From contig DASYQV010000253.1 in assembly GCA_036005125.1 (NCBI GenBank), forward strand, positions 1 to 33,760: 33,760 bases of DNA, read 5' to 3'. The stretch comes from DASYQV01 sp036005125. GTDB taxonomy: Bacteria; Acidobacteriota; Vicinamibacteria; Vicinamibacterales; UBA2999. The notes under the pieces were generated by a model. It saw only the letters and a list, made by a program, of their open reading frames with translations. It made no database searches and was not told where the DNA came from. Below are positions 15,423-26,414 of the stretch, piece by piece. Numbering within the stretch: the stretch's first letter is position 1; each line of letters starts with the position of its first letter. Made by a program: the position numbers and the translations under genes.

Positions 15423-18149
15423 TCAGGCTGACGCTGACTTGACGGTGTCTTCCGTTTTGGCCGTCCGCGAGCGGAGTTGCTTGATGCTCTGCTCGATACG
15501 CTCGGCGAGCTCGCGCTCGTGCTGCAGCGTGCGCAGCGTGTTCTGCGCCTCCTGCATCATGAAGTCGAGCCGCGCGAGCTTCTCGGAGACGTGGTCGACG
15601 ACCGCCTTCTGCTCGCCCAGCGTGTCGAGGTTTATGCGGACGTCCTCCAGCAGATTTGAGATCAGACTCGTCTTCGTCTGCACCTCGTCGACGGTTTTGC
15701 GTTTGGCCTCGATGGCGGCAATTTTCGCTTCGGTCTCGCTGGCCTTGCCGAGGAGCTCCTGGACTTGGCGTCGCAGCGCCGCGACCTCCTCGCGGTGGTC
15801 CGTGACGTATTGCAGGTCGGCCTTGCTCTTGGCGCTGATCTGGTAGACGTTCTCCACTTCGGCCTTCACCGCCGACACCACGGCCTCCCGCTCGGTCAGG
15901 ACCTTCATCTTCTGGTCGATGTCGTTCGACCTCTGAGCGAGGTCGGACATCTTCGCCTCGACGGCCCCGATCTTCTTCTCGGAGAACGCGAGCTGCGTCC
16001 TGCGCTGGTCGAGCTGCTTGAACATCGCCTCGGCGCGCTTGACCTGATCCTCGGCTGCCTCCGCCTGCGTGACGGCGTCCCTCTGCCGGACCTGCACGCG
16101 GGCGAGCTCGGCAACCAGCTCGTCCTTGACCGCGGTGGCACGGCCAAGCTCCTCGCCGAGCGCCTGCATCTGCTTCATCCGCTCGGCGGTGTCGGCCGCG
16201 AGCGCACGGCTCGCCTCGACGAGCTCCGCCAGACGCGTCTGCTGCTCGTCGATGACCGCGTCCTCGCGCTGGACCTCCTTGAAACTCGCCTCCGCCTTGC
16301 CGAGCTGATCCTGCAGCTCGGTGAGGCGGTCGCCGATCGGCAGCACCCTCGCCTGCAGCGAAGCGACGCCCTCTATCTTTTGCTGCGCGTCGAGCATATG
16401 CGCGAGTATGCCGTCGCATTCGCTCTTGAGCATGTCGAGCTCTGATCGGCGGGCAAGCTGCTCGCCGAGCTTCCGATCCACGTCGGCGGTCATCACGTGA
16501 AGCGTATTCACGCGGCCCTCGAGTTTTTCCACGAATTGCGCACGCGACGAGAGGCGCGTCAACTGGGAGTCCAGCTCCCCGACCACCTCGCCGAGGCGGG
16601 TCGCCTTCTTCGTCCCGTCGTCGACGAGCCCGAGCTTGGCGTTGATGGCGTCCATGGTCGCCTCGAGTTGTGGCGTTCGCGTCATGAACGCGGTCATGCG
16701 GTCCCCGAACGCTTCCAGCTTCGATCGTTCGGTGCCTATCCGGTCGCGGAGCGAGACGACGTCGGCGTAGGACTTGTGGAATTCGAGAATGTCTTTGCGC
16801 AGCGCCTCGAGATCCTGCCGGCTCTGCTTCAAGCTGTCATATTGGGTCGTCGTGCGCTTGCTGAGCTCGTCGATCTGCAGCAGGCGCTCGTGCAGCGTCT
16901 CGAGGCTCGCCTGCTTCTTGGTCAGCTCGTCGGCGTGCGCCATCAGATTCTGGAAGTCCTTGTTGAGCCCCTCGACGCGCTGACTGAGCGACGCAAGATG
17001 CTTCTCCTTGTTCGTCAGCGCGTCCATGCGCGCTTCGGCCTCGCCGAGCGCGAGCTGTAAAGCGCGAAGCCGCTGGTCGAACGCCTCGAACTCCTTTTTC
17101 TCCAGCGCGAGCTTCTCGACGTGGCCGCGCATCGAATCCACGATCGTCTTGCCGTCCTTTTCGAAGCGAGCGGAGTCGCGCGCCAGCTCGTCGCGCATCT
17201 TCGCGACCGCCTCGACTTTCGTGTTGGTCTCCTCGACCAGCTTCTCGATTCGCGCGACTGTTTCCTCGCTGCGCGCCGCCTGTTTGAGGCCGTCATTGAG
17301 GCGGGTGATCTGGACGTCCATGTTCCAGACCATCTCGTTGAGGCGATTGGCTTCGACGACGGCGCGCTCGACGGCGCTTTTCTGATGTTCGAGCGCCTTG
17401 GCCTTGGTGGTGACGTGTTCGGCCAGGACGTTGAGCGCGGTCAGCTTCTCCTCCGTGTTCTTGCTCAGTTCCTGGAGCTGCAGCAGCGGTCCGAGGCGCT
17501 TCTCGACGTCCTTGACGGCCTCGCTCGCCGCCTGGGAGTCTTCCTTGGATTCACGTGAGACGTCGCGAAGCTTCGCGTACTCCTTTTCCAGCTTTGCCGC
17601 GGTGGCTCGTACCTGATCCAGATCGCCGCGCAGCGAGCCCGCGTGATCGACCGACTGCTTGATCTCGGCCTCCGCCTGCCTCAGCTGCGTCCGCAGCTCC
17701 TCGAGTGTCGCGCGTTCGCGGCGCAGCGCATCGATGCTGGCCTGCGTTTCGAGCGCCTGCGATGACAGCTGCTGCACGGACTGTCGATGCTTCTGCAGTT
17801 CGCCGTCAGGCGCCATGAGCCTTTCCCCCGCCTGCTGCGCCTGGCTCGCCGCGTCGAGCAACGATTCAATCCTCTTGTCGATTTCGCCGAACGACCGGGC
17901 GCGTTCCTCGAGCCCCTCGACCCGCTTCACCAGGCCGTCGAGCTGCTCGGTCGTCGCCGTCGCTTTCAGCGCGACCTGCTCCAGCGTTTTCCCCATCTGG
18001 GAGAGCTTGGAGCTGCGCATCGAGATCTGCGTGAGCATCGCGCTGAGCGCGCCGCGTTCTTCTTTGGCCGCCGCGATCAGTCCCTCCAGATCCTCGAATT
18101 GCTTCTGTGCCTTTCCGCCACCGGTCAGCCCTTTAAATGCGTCGAGCAT
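15423..18149 (-). CDS. Large cytoplasmic coiled-coil protein, function unknown
   Basis: 908 residues, nearly all predicted coiled coil rich in Glu, Lys, Gln, Leu and Arg with heptad spacing; it has no signal peptide, membrane helix, Walker A/B or ABC signature motif. A short non-coil head (MLDAFKGLTGGGKAQKQFED) starts the protein and the end is a Lys/Ser-rich tail (TAKTEDTVKSASA). Coil segments are interrupted by Gly/Pro-poor hinges of variable phase. The ATG at 18149 has GAGG 7 bp upstream, a good -35/-10 pair precedes it and a strong terminator follows, so it is a well-bounded single gene. Automatic tools may label such proteins SMC-like, but the ATPase heads are missing. A scaffold or filament role (crescentin- or bactofilin-partner-like) is possible; I do not assign one. 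Confidence 0.8.
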   Translation of the reverse strand: MLDAFKGLTGGGKAQKQFEDLEGLIAAAKEERGALSAMLTQISMRSSKLSQMGKTLEQVALKATATTEQLDGLVKRVEGLEERARSFGEIDKRIESLLDAASQAQQAGERLMAPDGELQKHRQSVQQLSSQALETQASIDALRRERATLEELRTQLRQAEAEIKQSVDHAGSLRGDLDQVRATAAKLEKEYAKLRDVSRESKEDSQAASEAVKDVEKRLGPLLQLQELSKNTEEKLTALNVLAEHVTTKAKALEHQKSAVERAVVEANRLNEMVWNMDVQITRLNDGLKQAARSEETVARIEKLVEETNTKVEAVAKMRDELARDSARFEKDGKTIVDSMRGHVEKLALEKKEFEAFDQRLRALQLALGEAEARMDALTNKEKHLASLSQRVEGLNKDFQNLMAHADELTKKQASLETLHERLLQIDELSKRTTTQYDSLKQSRQDLEALRKDILEFHKSYADVVSLRDRIGTERSKLEAFGDRMTAFMTRTPQLEATMDAINAKLGLVDDGTKKATRLGEVVGELDSQLTRLSSRAQFVEKLEGRVNTLHVMTADVDRKLGEQLARRSELDMLKSECDGILAHMLDAQQKIEGVASLQARVLPIGDRLTELQDQLGKAEASFKEVQREDAVIDEQQTRLAELVEASRALAADTAERMKQMQALGEELGRATAVKDELVAELARVQVRQRDAVTQAEAAEDQVKRAEAMFKQLDQRRTQLAFSEKKIGAVEAKMSDLAQRSNDIDQKMKVLTEREAVVSAVKAEVENVYQISAKSKADLQYVTDHREEVAALRRQVQELLGKASETEAKIAAIEAKRKTVDEVQTKTSLISNLLEDVRINLDTLGEQKAVVDHVSEKLARLDFMMQEAQNTLRTLQHERELAERIEQSIKQLRSRTAKTEDTVKSASA

Positions 18150-18211
18150 GCTGAGACCTCAATCGGCGCGTACGGTTCGGGTTACTGCGGAGAGTCAAGC
18201 TGTGTTCAATC

Positions 18212-18240
18212 AGGATAGCTGCTCAACGAGCTAAACTCAA
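18212..18240 (-). promoter_or_regulatory. Promoter of the coiled-coil gene
   Basis: Minus strand TTGAGT (18240-18235), a 17-bp spacer and TATCCT (18217-18212). The predicted start near 18205 gives a leader of about 55 nt containing the GAGG ribosome binding site before ATG 18149. Confidence 0.5.
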
Positions 18241-18273
18241 CGCACGCCTGCGGTTGTGACGCCTCACGGTTGT

Positions 18274-18316
18274 CAGAAACTGCCGCGATCGTCGACCGAC
18301 GGCCCGGCAGTTTCTG
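18274..18316. other. Long inverted repeat upstream of comM
   Basis: CAGAAACTGCCG (18274-18285) pairs perfectly with CGGCAGTTTCTG (18305-18316), with a 19-base loop that itself holds CGTCG-AC-CGACG. It lies about 95 bp before the comM start in the divergent region and lacks a T-tract on either side. It may be a leader hairpin or an operator; nothing else is seen in this 261-bp gap apart from the coiled-coil promoter. Confidence 0.5.
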
Positions 18317-18410
18317 CGTCCCCTTCCAAAACGACTCGCGAGAATCCGCCTCTTCTCGCGTCTTGACTCGATGTATCGGCGCGGGCGCACCCTTGCACCA
18401 GAGGTGGGGC

Positions 18411-19925
18411 ATGCTTGCGTGCCTCTGCAGTGCCGCCGTGGTCGGCATCGACGCCTACCCCGTCCACATCGAGGTGGACGTCTCTCACGGTTTCCCCTCG
18501 TTCACGATGGTCGGCCTGCCTGACATCACGGTCCGCGAGAGCCGCGACCGTGTTCGCTCGGCGATCCGAAACTCCGGATTCGCGTTTCCGCGACATCGCA
18601 TTACCGTCAATCTCGCGCCAGCGGACGTTCGGAAGGCCGGCTCCTCCTTCGATCTCCCGATCGCGCTCGGACTCCTCGCCACCGACGGTCAGCTTCAGCG
18701 TCGATGTGTCGATGACACGATTGTTCTCGGCGAGCTCTCGCTGGACGGCGGAATCAACTCGATCCGTGGAGTACTCCCGATCGCGATGGCCGCGCGACGC
18801 AGCGGCATCCGACGGCTGCTCATTCCCCCGTCGAATGCGGCGGAGGCGTGCATTGTCGACAGTCTCGAAATCTGCACCGTCCGGTCGCTGGCAGAAGCCG
18901 TCAACGCGCTCAACCACCCAGACTCGGCCACGATGGTCGCGCGCGATCCAACAATCGTGCCTGCCCCGGTGACTTCCGAGGGCGACTTCTCGGAGGTCCG
19001 GGGACAACTTCTGCCACGCCGCGCGGTCGAGGTCGCGGCGGCGGGGGGGCACAATCTGCTGCTCGTCGGTCCGCCCGGCAGTGGAAAGACGATGATGGCT
19101 CGTCGGCTCCCGGGGATCCTGCCGCCGCTGACCTTTGACGAAGCGCTCGAGTGCACGGCCATTCACTCCGTTGCCGGCACATTGCGGCCCGGAAGCGGTT
19201 TGATCGCTCAACGGCCGTTCCGTGCGCCGCACCACACCATTTCCAACGTGGCCCTCGTGGGCGGCGGCAGCTTTCCGCGTGCCGGCGAAATCAGCCTGGC
19301 CCACAACGGGGTGCTGTTCCTCGACGAGATGCCGGAGTTCGACCGCCGCGTGCTCGAGGTGCTTCGGCAGCCGCTCGAGGAGGGAAGCGTGACCGTGGCA
19401 CGCGCCGCGCGCACGGCGGTCTTCCCCGCCCGCTTCGTGCTGGTCGCCGCCATGAACCCGTGCCCGTGCGGTTATCGCGGCGACGACCGCCGCGCGTGCC
19501 GGTGTACACCCCGGGACGTGGAACGCTACAGGAGCCGGTTGTCGGGACCGCTTCGCGATCGCATCGACCTGATAGTGGACGTCCCGGCAGTGCCAGTCGT
19601 GTCGCTCACGGCTGCCACGCCGGGCGAATCGTCTTTCGCTATCCGTGCACGGGTACTCGCCGCACGGGCGGCGCAGCACGCACGATACGCTTCCACGGCT
19701 CAGCGGACCAACGGCGAGCTTCGCGGTGGTGCCGTCATTCAGCACTGTGGTCCGGACGAGGCGGGCCTCCGTTTGCTGCGCGTTGCGACCGAACGGCTGA
19801 GACTCACCGCGCGCGGCTACGACCGGGTTCTAAAGGTCGCGAGAACGATCGCGGATCTCGCGGCATCGGAGCGCGTACGTGAAGAGCATGTTGCGGAGGC
19901 GCTGCAATACCGAATGCAGGAATGA
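18411..19925 (+). CDS. comM: ComM-family AAA+ ATPase (YifB/Mg-chelatase-like)
   Basis: 504 residues, matching ComM (about 506). ATG 18411 is chosen because GAGGTGGGG lies just upstream and because the family's conserved start (CLCSAAVVGIDAYPVHIEVD) follows; the frame is open further upstream without support. An N-terminal S5/Lon-protease-like domain (about 1-170) is followed by the AAA+ core: Walker A GPPGSGKT (220-227), VLFLDEMPEF (Walker B) and the cysteine-rich AMNPCPCGYRGD segment, then the C-terminal Mg_chelatase_C domain. ComM is a hexameric helicase that promotes branch migration when transforming DNA integrates. Together with the nearby type IV pilus-like operon it hints at natural competence, which is inference. 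Confidence 0.93.
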   Translation: MLACLCSAAVVGIDAYPVHIEVDVSHGFPSFTMVGLPDITVRESRDRVRSAIRNSGFAFPRHRITVNLAPADVRKAGSSFDLPIALGLLATDGQLQRRCVDDTIVLGELSLDGGINSIRGVLPIAMAARRSGIRRLLIPPSNAAEACIVDSLEICTVRSLAEAVNALNHPDSATMVARDPTIVPAPVTSEGDFSEVRGQLLPRRAVEVAAAGGHNLLLVGPPGSGKTMMARRLPGILPPLTFDEALECTAIHSVAGTLRPGSGLIAQRPFRAPHHTISNVALVGGGSFPRAGEISLAHNGVLFLDEMPEFDRRVLEVLRQPLEEGSVTVARAARTAVFPARFVLVAAMNPCPCGYRGDDRRACRCTPRDVERYRSRLSGPLRDRIDLIVDVPAVPVVSLTAATPGESSFAIRARVLAARAAQHARYASTAQRTNGELRGGAVIQHCGPDEAGLRLLRVATERLRLTARGYDRVLKVARTIADLAASERVREEHVAEALQYRMQE

Positions 19926-20053
19926 GCGTCGACCAGAAAGCAACTCGTGTGTTCGCGACCGATCACCAACGCAAAGCGCGAAAAAAACGTGGACCATGAG
20001 TTCTGAATTGCGACAACGATTCGCCTGATGTTCGCCAACGCCCGTGTTTGGCT

Positions 20054-20083
20054 TTGAAACAATCCAAAAATCTGTGGTAGGCT
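20054..20083 (+). promoter_or_regulatory. Candidate promoter of the M23 peptidase gene
   Basis: TTGAAA (20054-20059), an 18-bp spacer and TAGGCT (20078-20083). The expected transcription start, about 20090, lies only about 9 nt before the ATG at 20099, and there is no Shine-Dalgarno sequence. The remaining 128 bp back to the comM stop shows nothing notable. Confidence 0.4.
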
Positions 20084-20098
20084 GCCGGGTCCCCAGAC

Positions 20099-21019
20099 AT
20101 GCCTTCCAGGCGATACACGATCATCGTCGCGGACCGGACCTCGGGTGCCGTGCGTCGCGTGACGATATCCGTCCGGCCAGTGCTGCTGTCGATATGCGCT
20201 GTCATGGCGCTGCCCGTGCTGATCGGGATGGGCGCGGCCTTGAAAGCCAAGAGCGACGTTGCGGGACTCCAGGCCACTCAGGAGACGCTCGAGCTCGAGA
20301 ACGCGAACTATCATGCGGCGACGGACGCGTTGGCGGGTCAGATCGAGTCGCTCCAGACGGCGATCACCGAGATGGGCGCACAAGCCGCGCTCGATCCAAA
20401 CGTGGCGCGTGCGATGGAGAAGCTGCCATCGCTCGTCAAGGCGCGAGCGATGGGAGGTGGAACCGAACTTCAGAAAAGCGCGCAGACGACGCTCTCGATG
20501 ATGACGTCGCCGGAGGATACCTTCGGTTTCCTGAGCACGCTGCTGACCGCGATTGAATCCGGCCTGGACAGCCTCAGGTTGAGCGTTGAACGCCGCAACG
20601 CGCTGGCTGCTGCGACGCCGTCGATCTGGCCGGCTCAGGGATGGCTCACCTCGAGACCCGGTGCTCGAACGGATCCCGTCACCGGCGAGACCGAATTTCA
20701 TGGCGGGCTCGATATTGCCGGCAACAAGGGCCAGCCGGTCTATGCGACCGCAGCAGGGACAGTCGTCAGCGCGGGCTATCAGGGCGCGTACGGCAAGCTC
20801 ATCGAGATCGACCACGACTTCGGACTGAAGACACGGTACGGCCATCTCCTCGATTTCAAAGTGAAGGTCGGGGAGCGAGTGAAACGGGGCGATGTGATTG
20901 GTCGAGTCGGGGCTACGGGACGGGCCACGGGCTACCACCTCCACTACGAGGTCCTCGCCAACGGCAAGCTTCTGAATCCGCTGCAACTCCTCACGCAGGT
21001 TCCCCGCACGGCGAACTGA
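20099..21019 (+). CDS. M23 family (LytM-type) peptidoglycan endopeptidase, membrane anchored
   Basis: 306 residues: a basic N terminus, one transmembrane helix (about 26-46), a coiled coil (about 52-95) and a C-terminal M23 domain (about 180-300). The zinc ligands are intact: H201 and D205 (FHGGLDIAG) and H282 in the HLHYEV motif, with H249 (RYGHL) and H280 completing the catalytic set. It should therefore be an active metallopeptidase cutting peptide crosslinks, not a degenerate EnvC-like activator. The helix and coil place the catalytic domain in the periplasm, as in MepM- or DipM-type enzymes. It lies between comM and secA with its own candidate promoter. Confidence 0.9.
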   Translation: MPSRRYTIIVADRTSGAVRRVTISVRPVLLSICAVMALPVLIGMGAALKAKSDVAGLQATQETLELENANYHAATDALAGQIESLQTAITEMGAQAALDPNVARAMEKLPSLVKARAMGGGTELQKSAQTTLSMMTSPEDTFGFLSTLLTAIESGLDSLRLSVERRNALAAATPSIWPAQGWLTSRPGARTDPVTGETEFHGGLDIAGNKGQPVYATAAGTVVSAGYQGAYGKLIEIDHDFGLKTRYGHLLDFKVKVGERVKRGDVIGRVGATGRATGYHLHYEVLANGKLLNPLQLLTQVPRTAN

Positions 21020-21158
21020 GAGCAAGCCAGCCGCTTCCTCGAATACAGTGCGCCGGGCAGCGGACTTGAGCCCAGGCCTCCGCAACTTGCGCTACAATCG
21101 ATGGATATCCTCGCTGACAAGCGAAGGACTCTGCGCGTGATGATGCCGGCAAGGCCTT

Positions 21159-21283
21159 GGCTCGTTAGCTCAGTATCTTTTCTGGCGCGCGTCCCGGGCA
21201 CGTCGAGGGACGCGTGCCTGGCCCGTTATGCGGTTTCATAACGAGCACAGAGTTTCCGTTTGGATCCGCATAACGGGCGAATG
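21159..21283. repeat. Palindromic intergenic element, copy 1 (upstream of secA)
   Basis: The element begins GGCTCGTTAGCTCAGTATCT, continues TTTCTGGCGC, then carries an extra hairpin (CGCGTCCC 21188-21195 with GGGACGCG 21207-21214) absent from copy 2, and ends in GCCCGTTATGCGG (21220-21232) pairing perfectly with CCGCATAACGGGC (about 21267-21279) around a loop containing CATAACGAGCACA. The same order of motifs recurs at 25863-25955 and, in degenerate form, at 33671-33720. The element occupies the last part of the secA 5' region. No transposase or coding capacity is present. Confidence 0.75.
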
Positions 21284-21293
21284 CTCTCCTTAA

Positions 21294-24212
<2,919 letters not shown>

Positions 24213-24215
24213 CTT

Positions 24216-24277
24216 AGCCGGCAGCGGGCAGCCGGCAGCACGCAGCGGTTGTATCTGCCAGCTGCCTGCTGCCGGCT
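24216..24277. repeat. Imperfect inverted repeat between secA and guaB
   Basis: AGCCGGCAGCGGGCAGC (24216-24232) pairs at 16 of 17 positions with GCTGCCTGCTGCCGGCT (24261-24277); the loop carries more GCAGC words. There is no T-tract, so it is a poor terminator. It would lie in the guaB leader, ending 12 bp before the ATG and close to the AGGA ribosome binding site, and resembles the GC-rich REP-like hairpins seen between genes. Confidence 0.6.
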
Positions 24278-24289
24278 CAGGATCACCTG

Positions 24290-25816
24290 ATGATGGATCT
24301 GAAGACCGGAACGATTGCACTCGCATCGACTGAAACGGGCCTCGCCACCGCCCTGACGTTCGACGACGTGCTGCTCGTGCCGCAGCACTCGACGGTCCTT
24401 CCGACCCAGGTCGACGTCACGACGCGGCTCACGCGCAACATCCGTCTGAACGTTCCGCTGGTGAGCGCCGCCATGGACACGGTGACCGAGTCCGGCCTGG
24501 CTATCGCCATTGCACAGCAGGGCGGTCTCGGCGTGATCCATAAAAACCTCTCGATCGAGGAGCAGGCGTCGGAGGTGGATCGCGTGAAGCGATCGGAGAG
24601 CGGCATGATCGTGAACCCGATCACGCTCTCGCCCGAGCACCGCATCTACGAGGCGCTCGACCTGATGAAGAAGTACCGGATCTCCGGCGTGCCGATCACG
24701 CAGGACGGCAGCAAGGAGGGCCGGCTCGTCGGGATCCTGACCAATCGCGACCTCCGGTTCGAAACCAACGTGAACCGGCCGATTGTCGACATCATGACGA
24801 AGGAGAATCTCATTACGGTGCCGGTGGGCACCACGCTCGACGAAGCGCGCGAGATCCTCCACCGGCACAAGGTCGAGAAGCTCCTGGTGGTCGACAAGGA
24901 CTACCGGTTGAAGGGGCTCATCACGGTCAAAGACATCCAGAAGATAATCACGTACCCCGTCGCGTGCAAGGACGCACTGGGGCGTCTGCGGTGCGGCGCG
25001 GCGATTGGTGTGGCCAGGGACTCGCTCGAGCGCGCGCACGCGCTCGTCGCGGCAGGCGTCGACGTGCTCGTGGTCGACACGGCGCACGGTCACTCGCAGG
25101 CCGTGATCGACGTCGTCGCCCGGCTGCGCCGCGAGTTTCCCAATATCGATCTCGTCGCGGGCAACGTGGCAACGGGCGAAGCCACGGAGGCGCTCATCGA
25201 CGTCGGCGTGGACGCGGTGAAGGTGGGCATCGGCGCCGGCTCGATCTGCACGACGCGCGTCATCGCCGGCATCGGGGTGCCGATGGTCAGCGCCATCATG
25301 GAGTGCGCGCGCGCGGCTTCCCCCCGGAACGTTCCGATCATCGCCGATGGAGGCATTCGGTACTCGGGCGATGTCGTCAAGGCCATTGCCGTCGGCGCGA
25401 GCTGCACGATGATCGGAAACCTGTTCGCGGGCACCGATGAGAGCCCTGGCGAGCTGATCCTGTTCCAGGGACGCAGCTACAAGGAGTACCGCGGGATGGG
25501 ATCGATCGGCGCCATGCGCCGCGGCAGCCGCGACCGGTACTTTCAGGACGAATTCGATCTCGAGACCGGCCGCGGAAGCGACAAGCTCGTACCGGAGGGC
25601 ATCGAAGGGCGTGTCGCGCACAAGGGCAGCGTTGCCGCGATGATCCACCAGCTCGTGGGCGGACTGCGCGCCGGCATGGGCTACACCGGCTGCGCCACGA
25701 TTCCCGAGCTGCAGCGGAAGGCGAAGCTCGTTCGCATCACGGCGGCCGGCGCCCGCGAGAGCCACGTCCACGACGTCCAGATCACGAAGGAAGCACCGAA
25801 CTATCGGATGGAGTAG
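24290..25816 (+). CDS. guaB: Inosine-5'-monophosphate dehydrogenase
   Basis: 508 residues, typical bacterial length. The TIM barrel is split by two CBS domains (about 100-215). Motifs: TFDDVLLVPQHSTVLPTQVD at the N terminus, the catalytic loop GAGSICTTRVIAGIGVP with Cys320, the substrate-binding IIADGGIRYSGDVVKAIA, and the flap segment YRGMGSIGAMRRGS...DRYFQ. It oxidises IMP to XMP with NAD+, the committed step to GMP. AGGA lies about 7 bp before the ATG; a second ATG codon follows immediately, so the N terminus may be one residue shorter. guaA is not beside it. It could be co-transcribed with secA. Confidence 0.97.
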   Translation: MMDLKTGTIALASTETGLATALTFDDVLLVPQHSTVLPTQVDVTTRLTRNIRLNVPLVSAAMDTVTESGLAIAIAQQGGLGVIHKNLSIEEQASEVDRVKRSESGMIVNPITLSPEHRIYEALDLMKKYRISGVPITQDGSKEGRLVGILTNRDLRFETNVNRPIVDIMTKENLITVPVGTTLDEAREILHRHKVEKLLVVDKDYRLKGLITVKDIQKIITYPVACKDALGRLRCGAAIGVARDSLERAHALVAAGVDVLVVDTAHGHSQAVIDVVARLRREFPNIDLVAGNVATGEATEALIDVGVDAVKVGIGAGSICTTRVIAGIGVPMVSAIMECARAASPRNVPIIADGGIRYSGDVVKAIAVGASCTMIGNLFAGTDESPGELILFQGRSYKEYRGMGSIGAMRRGSRDRYFQDEFDLETGRGSDKLVPEGIEGRVAHKGSVAAMIHQLVGGLRAGMGYTGCATIPELQRKAKLVRITAAGARESHVHDVQITKEAPNYRME

Positions 25817-25845
25817 GTCCGCGTAGGCCGCATCAGCGTACGTCG

Positions 25846-25865
25846 GCCGCATCTTTAGATGCGGC
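25846..25865. terminator. Hairpin downstream of guaB
   Basis: GCCGCATC (25846-25853), loop TTTA, GATGCGGC (25858-25865). It lies 30 bp after the guaB stop. A CTTTTT run comes only about 15 bp later (25881-25886), inside the neighbouring repeat, so termination is possible but not textbook. GCGTACGTCGGCC (25836-25848) and GGCCTACGTACGC (25983-25995) also form an outer inverted repeat (12/13) around the whole region. Confidence 0.4.
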
Positions 25866-25955
25866 TCACCCTGCCAGTGTCTTTTTGGCGCCTCGCCCGT
25901 TATGCGGTCGCACAACGAGTACAAAATTCGCGTGTGTGGCCGCATAACGGGCTAA
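25863..25955. repeat. Palindromic intergenic element, copy 2 (between guaB and tsaE)
   Basis: Same layout as the element before secA: GGCTC, CAGTGTCTTTTTGGCGC (25875-25891), GCCCGTTATGCGG (25895-25907), CACAACGAGTACA, and CCGCATAACGGGC (25940-25952). The 13-bp outer arms are perfect inverted repeats. It lies between the convergent ends of guaB and tsaE, so whatever it does here is not promoter-linked. Confidence 0.75.
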
Positions 25956-25985
25956 GACCCGGCCTGCGTACGTTCGGTTCCCGGC

Positions 25986-26408
25986 CTACGTACGCGTGGT
26001 TTCGCCAATCGCGATTCGCCGCGTGGTGTCGTCGACGAGCTGAATCCGAACGTCGGTGGCTCCGGCCATCGTGTGCGTGAGGCGATCTGCCCACTCGACG
26101 GCAAGGACGCCGTCCTTCACGCCCATTTCTTCCAGGCCGAGGTCATCGGTGGCCGCGCGCTCGAGGCGATAGAGATCTGCGTGGTAAAGCGTGAGGCGCC
26201 CGCCGCGATACTCGTGCACGAGCGTGAACGTCGGGCTGCTCACCTCGCCCGGATCGATGCCGAGCCCCTCGGCGAGGCCGCGCACGAACGCCGTCTTTCC
26301 TGCGCCCAGATGACCGCTGAGGAGCACCACGTCGCCCGGTCGTAAATCCCGGGCGAGTTGCCGCGCAAGCGCGATGGTCTCCTCTTCTGAATGGGTGACG
26401 TGAGCCAC
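25986..26408 (-). CDS. tsaE: tRNA threonylcarbamoyladenosine biosynthesis ATPase TsaE
   Basis: 140 residues starting at GTG 26408. Features are a Walker A motif GHLGAGKT (32-39), the following FVRGLAEGLGI helix, VSSPTFTLVHEY (57-68) and LYHADLYRLE (74-83), all hallmarks of TsaE. It works with TsaB and TsaD to transfer threonylcarbamoyl to A37 of ANN-decoding tRNAs. It begins 6 bp after the stop of the NAD(P)HX repair gene, so the two form an operon; nnr-tsaE pairing is common across bacteria. No Shine-Dalgarno sequence is visible, consistent with translation coupled to the upstream gene. Confidence 0.95.
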   Translation of the reverse strand: MAHVTHSEEETIALARQLARDLRPGDVVLLSGHLGAGKTAFVRGLAEGLGIDPGEVSSPTFTLVHEYRGGRLTLYHADLYRLERAATDDLGLEEMGVKDGVLAVEWADRLTHTMAGATDVRIQLVDDTTRRIAIGETTRT

Positions 26409-26414
26409 ACGCGT

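Noticed and set aside
15423..18149. Calling the coiled-coil protein SMC.
   Set aside because: There is no Walker A, signature or Walker B motif at either end, and no hinge domain is recognisable.
18270..18410. Earlier ATG for comM at 18270.
   Set aside because: It would place the 18274-18316 inverted repeat in coding sequence and add residues not seen in ComM. ATG 18411 has GAGGTGGGG upstream and starts the conserved domain.
21159..21246. Possible tRNA gene: GGCTCGTTAGCTCAG resembles a tRNA 5' end and ACGAGC at 21241 could pair with the acceptor strand.
   Set aside because: No D-stem partner, no anticodon stem and no GGTTC-type T loop could be fitted. The same segment belongs to a repeat whose second copy lacks the tRNA-like words.
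21219..21280. Integron attC sites, suggested by GTTATGC/GCATAAC arms.
   Set aside because: attC reads RYYYAAC then GTTRRRY. Here GTT comes first and AAC last on both strands, and no integrase or cassette array is present.
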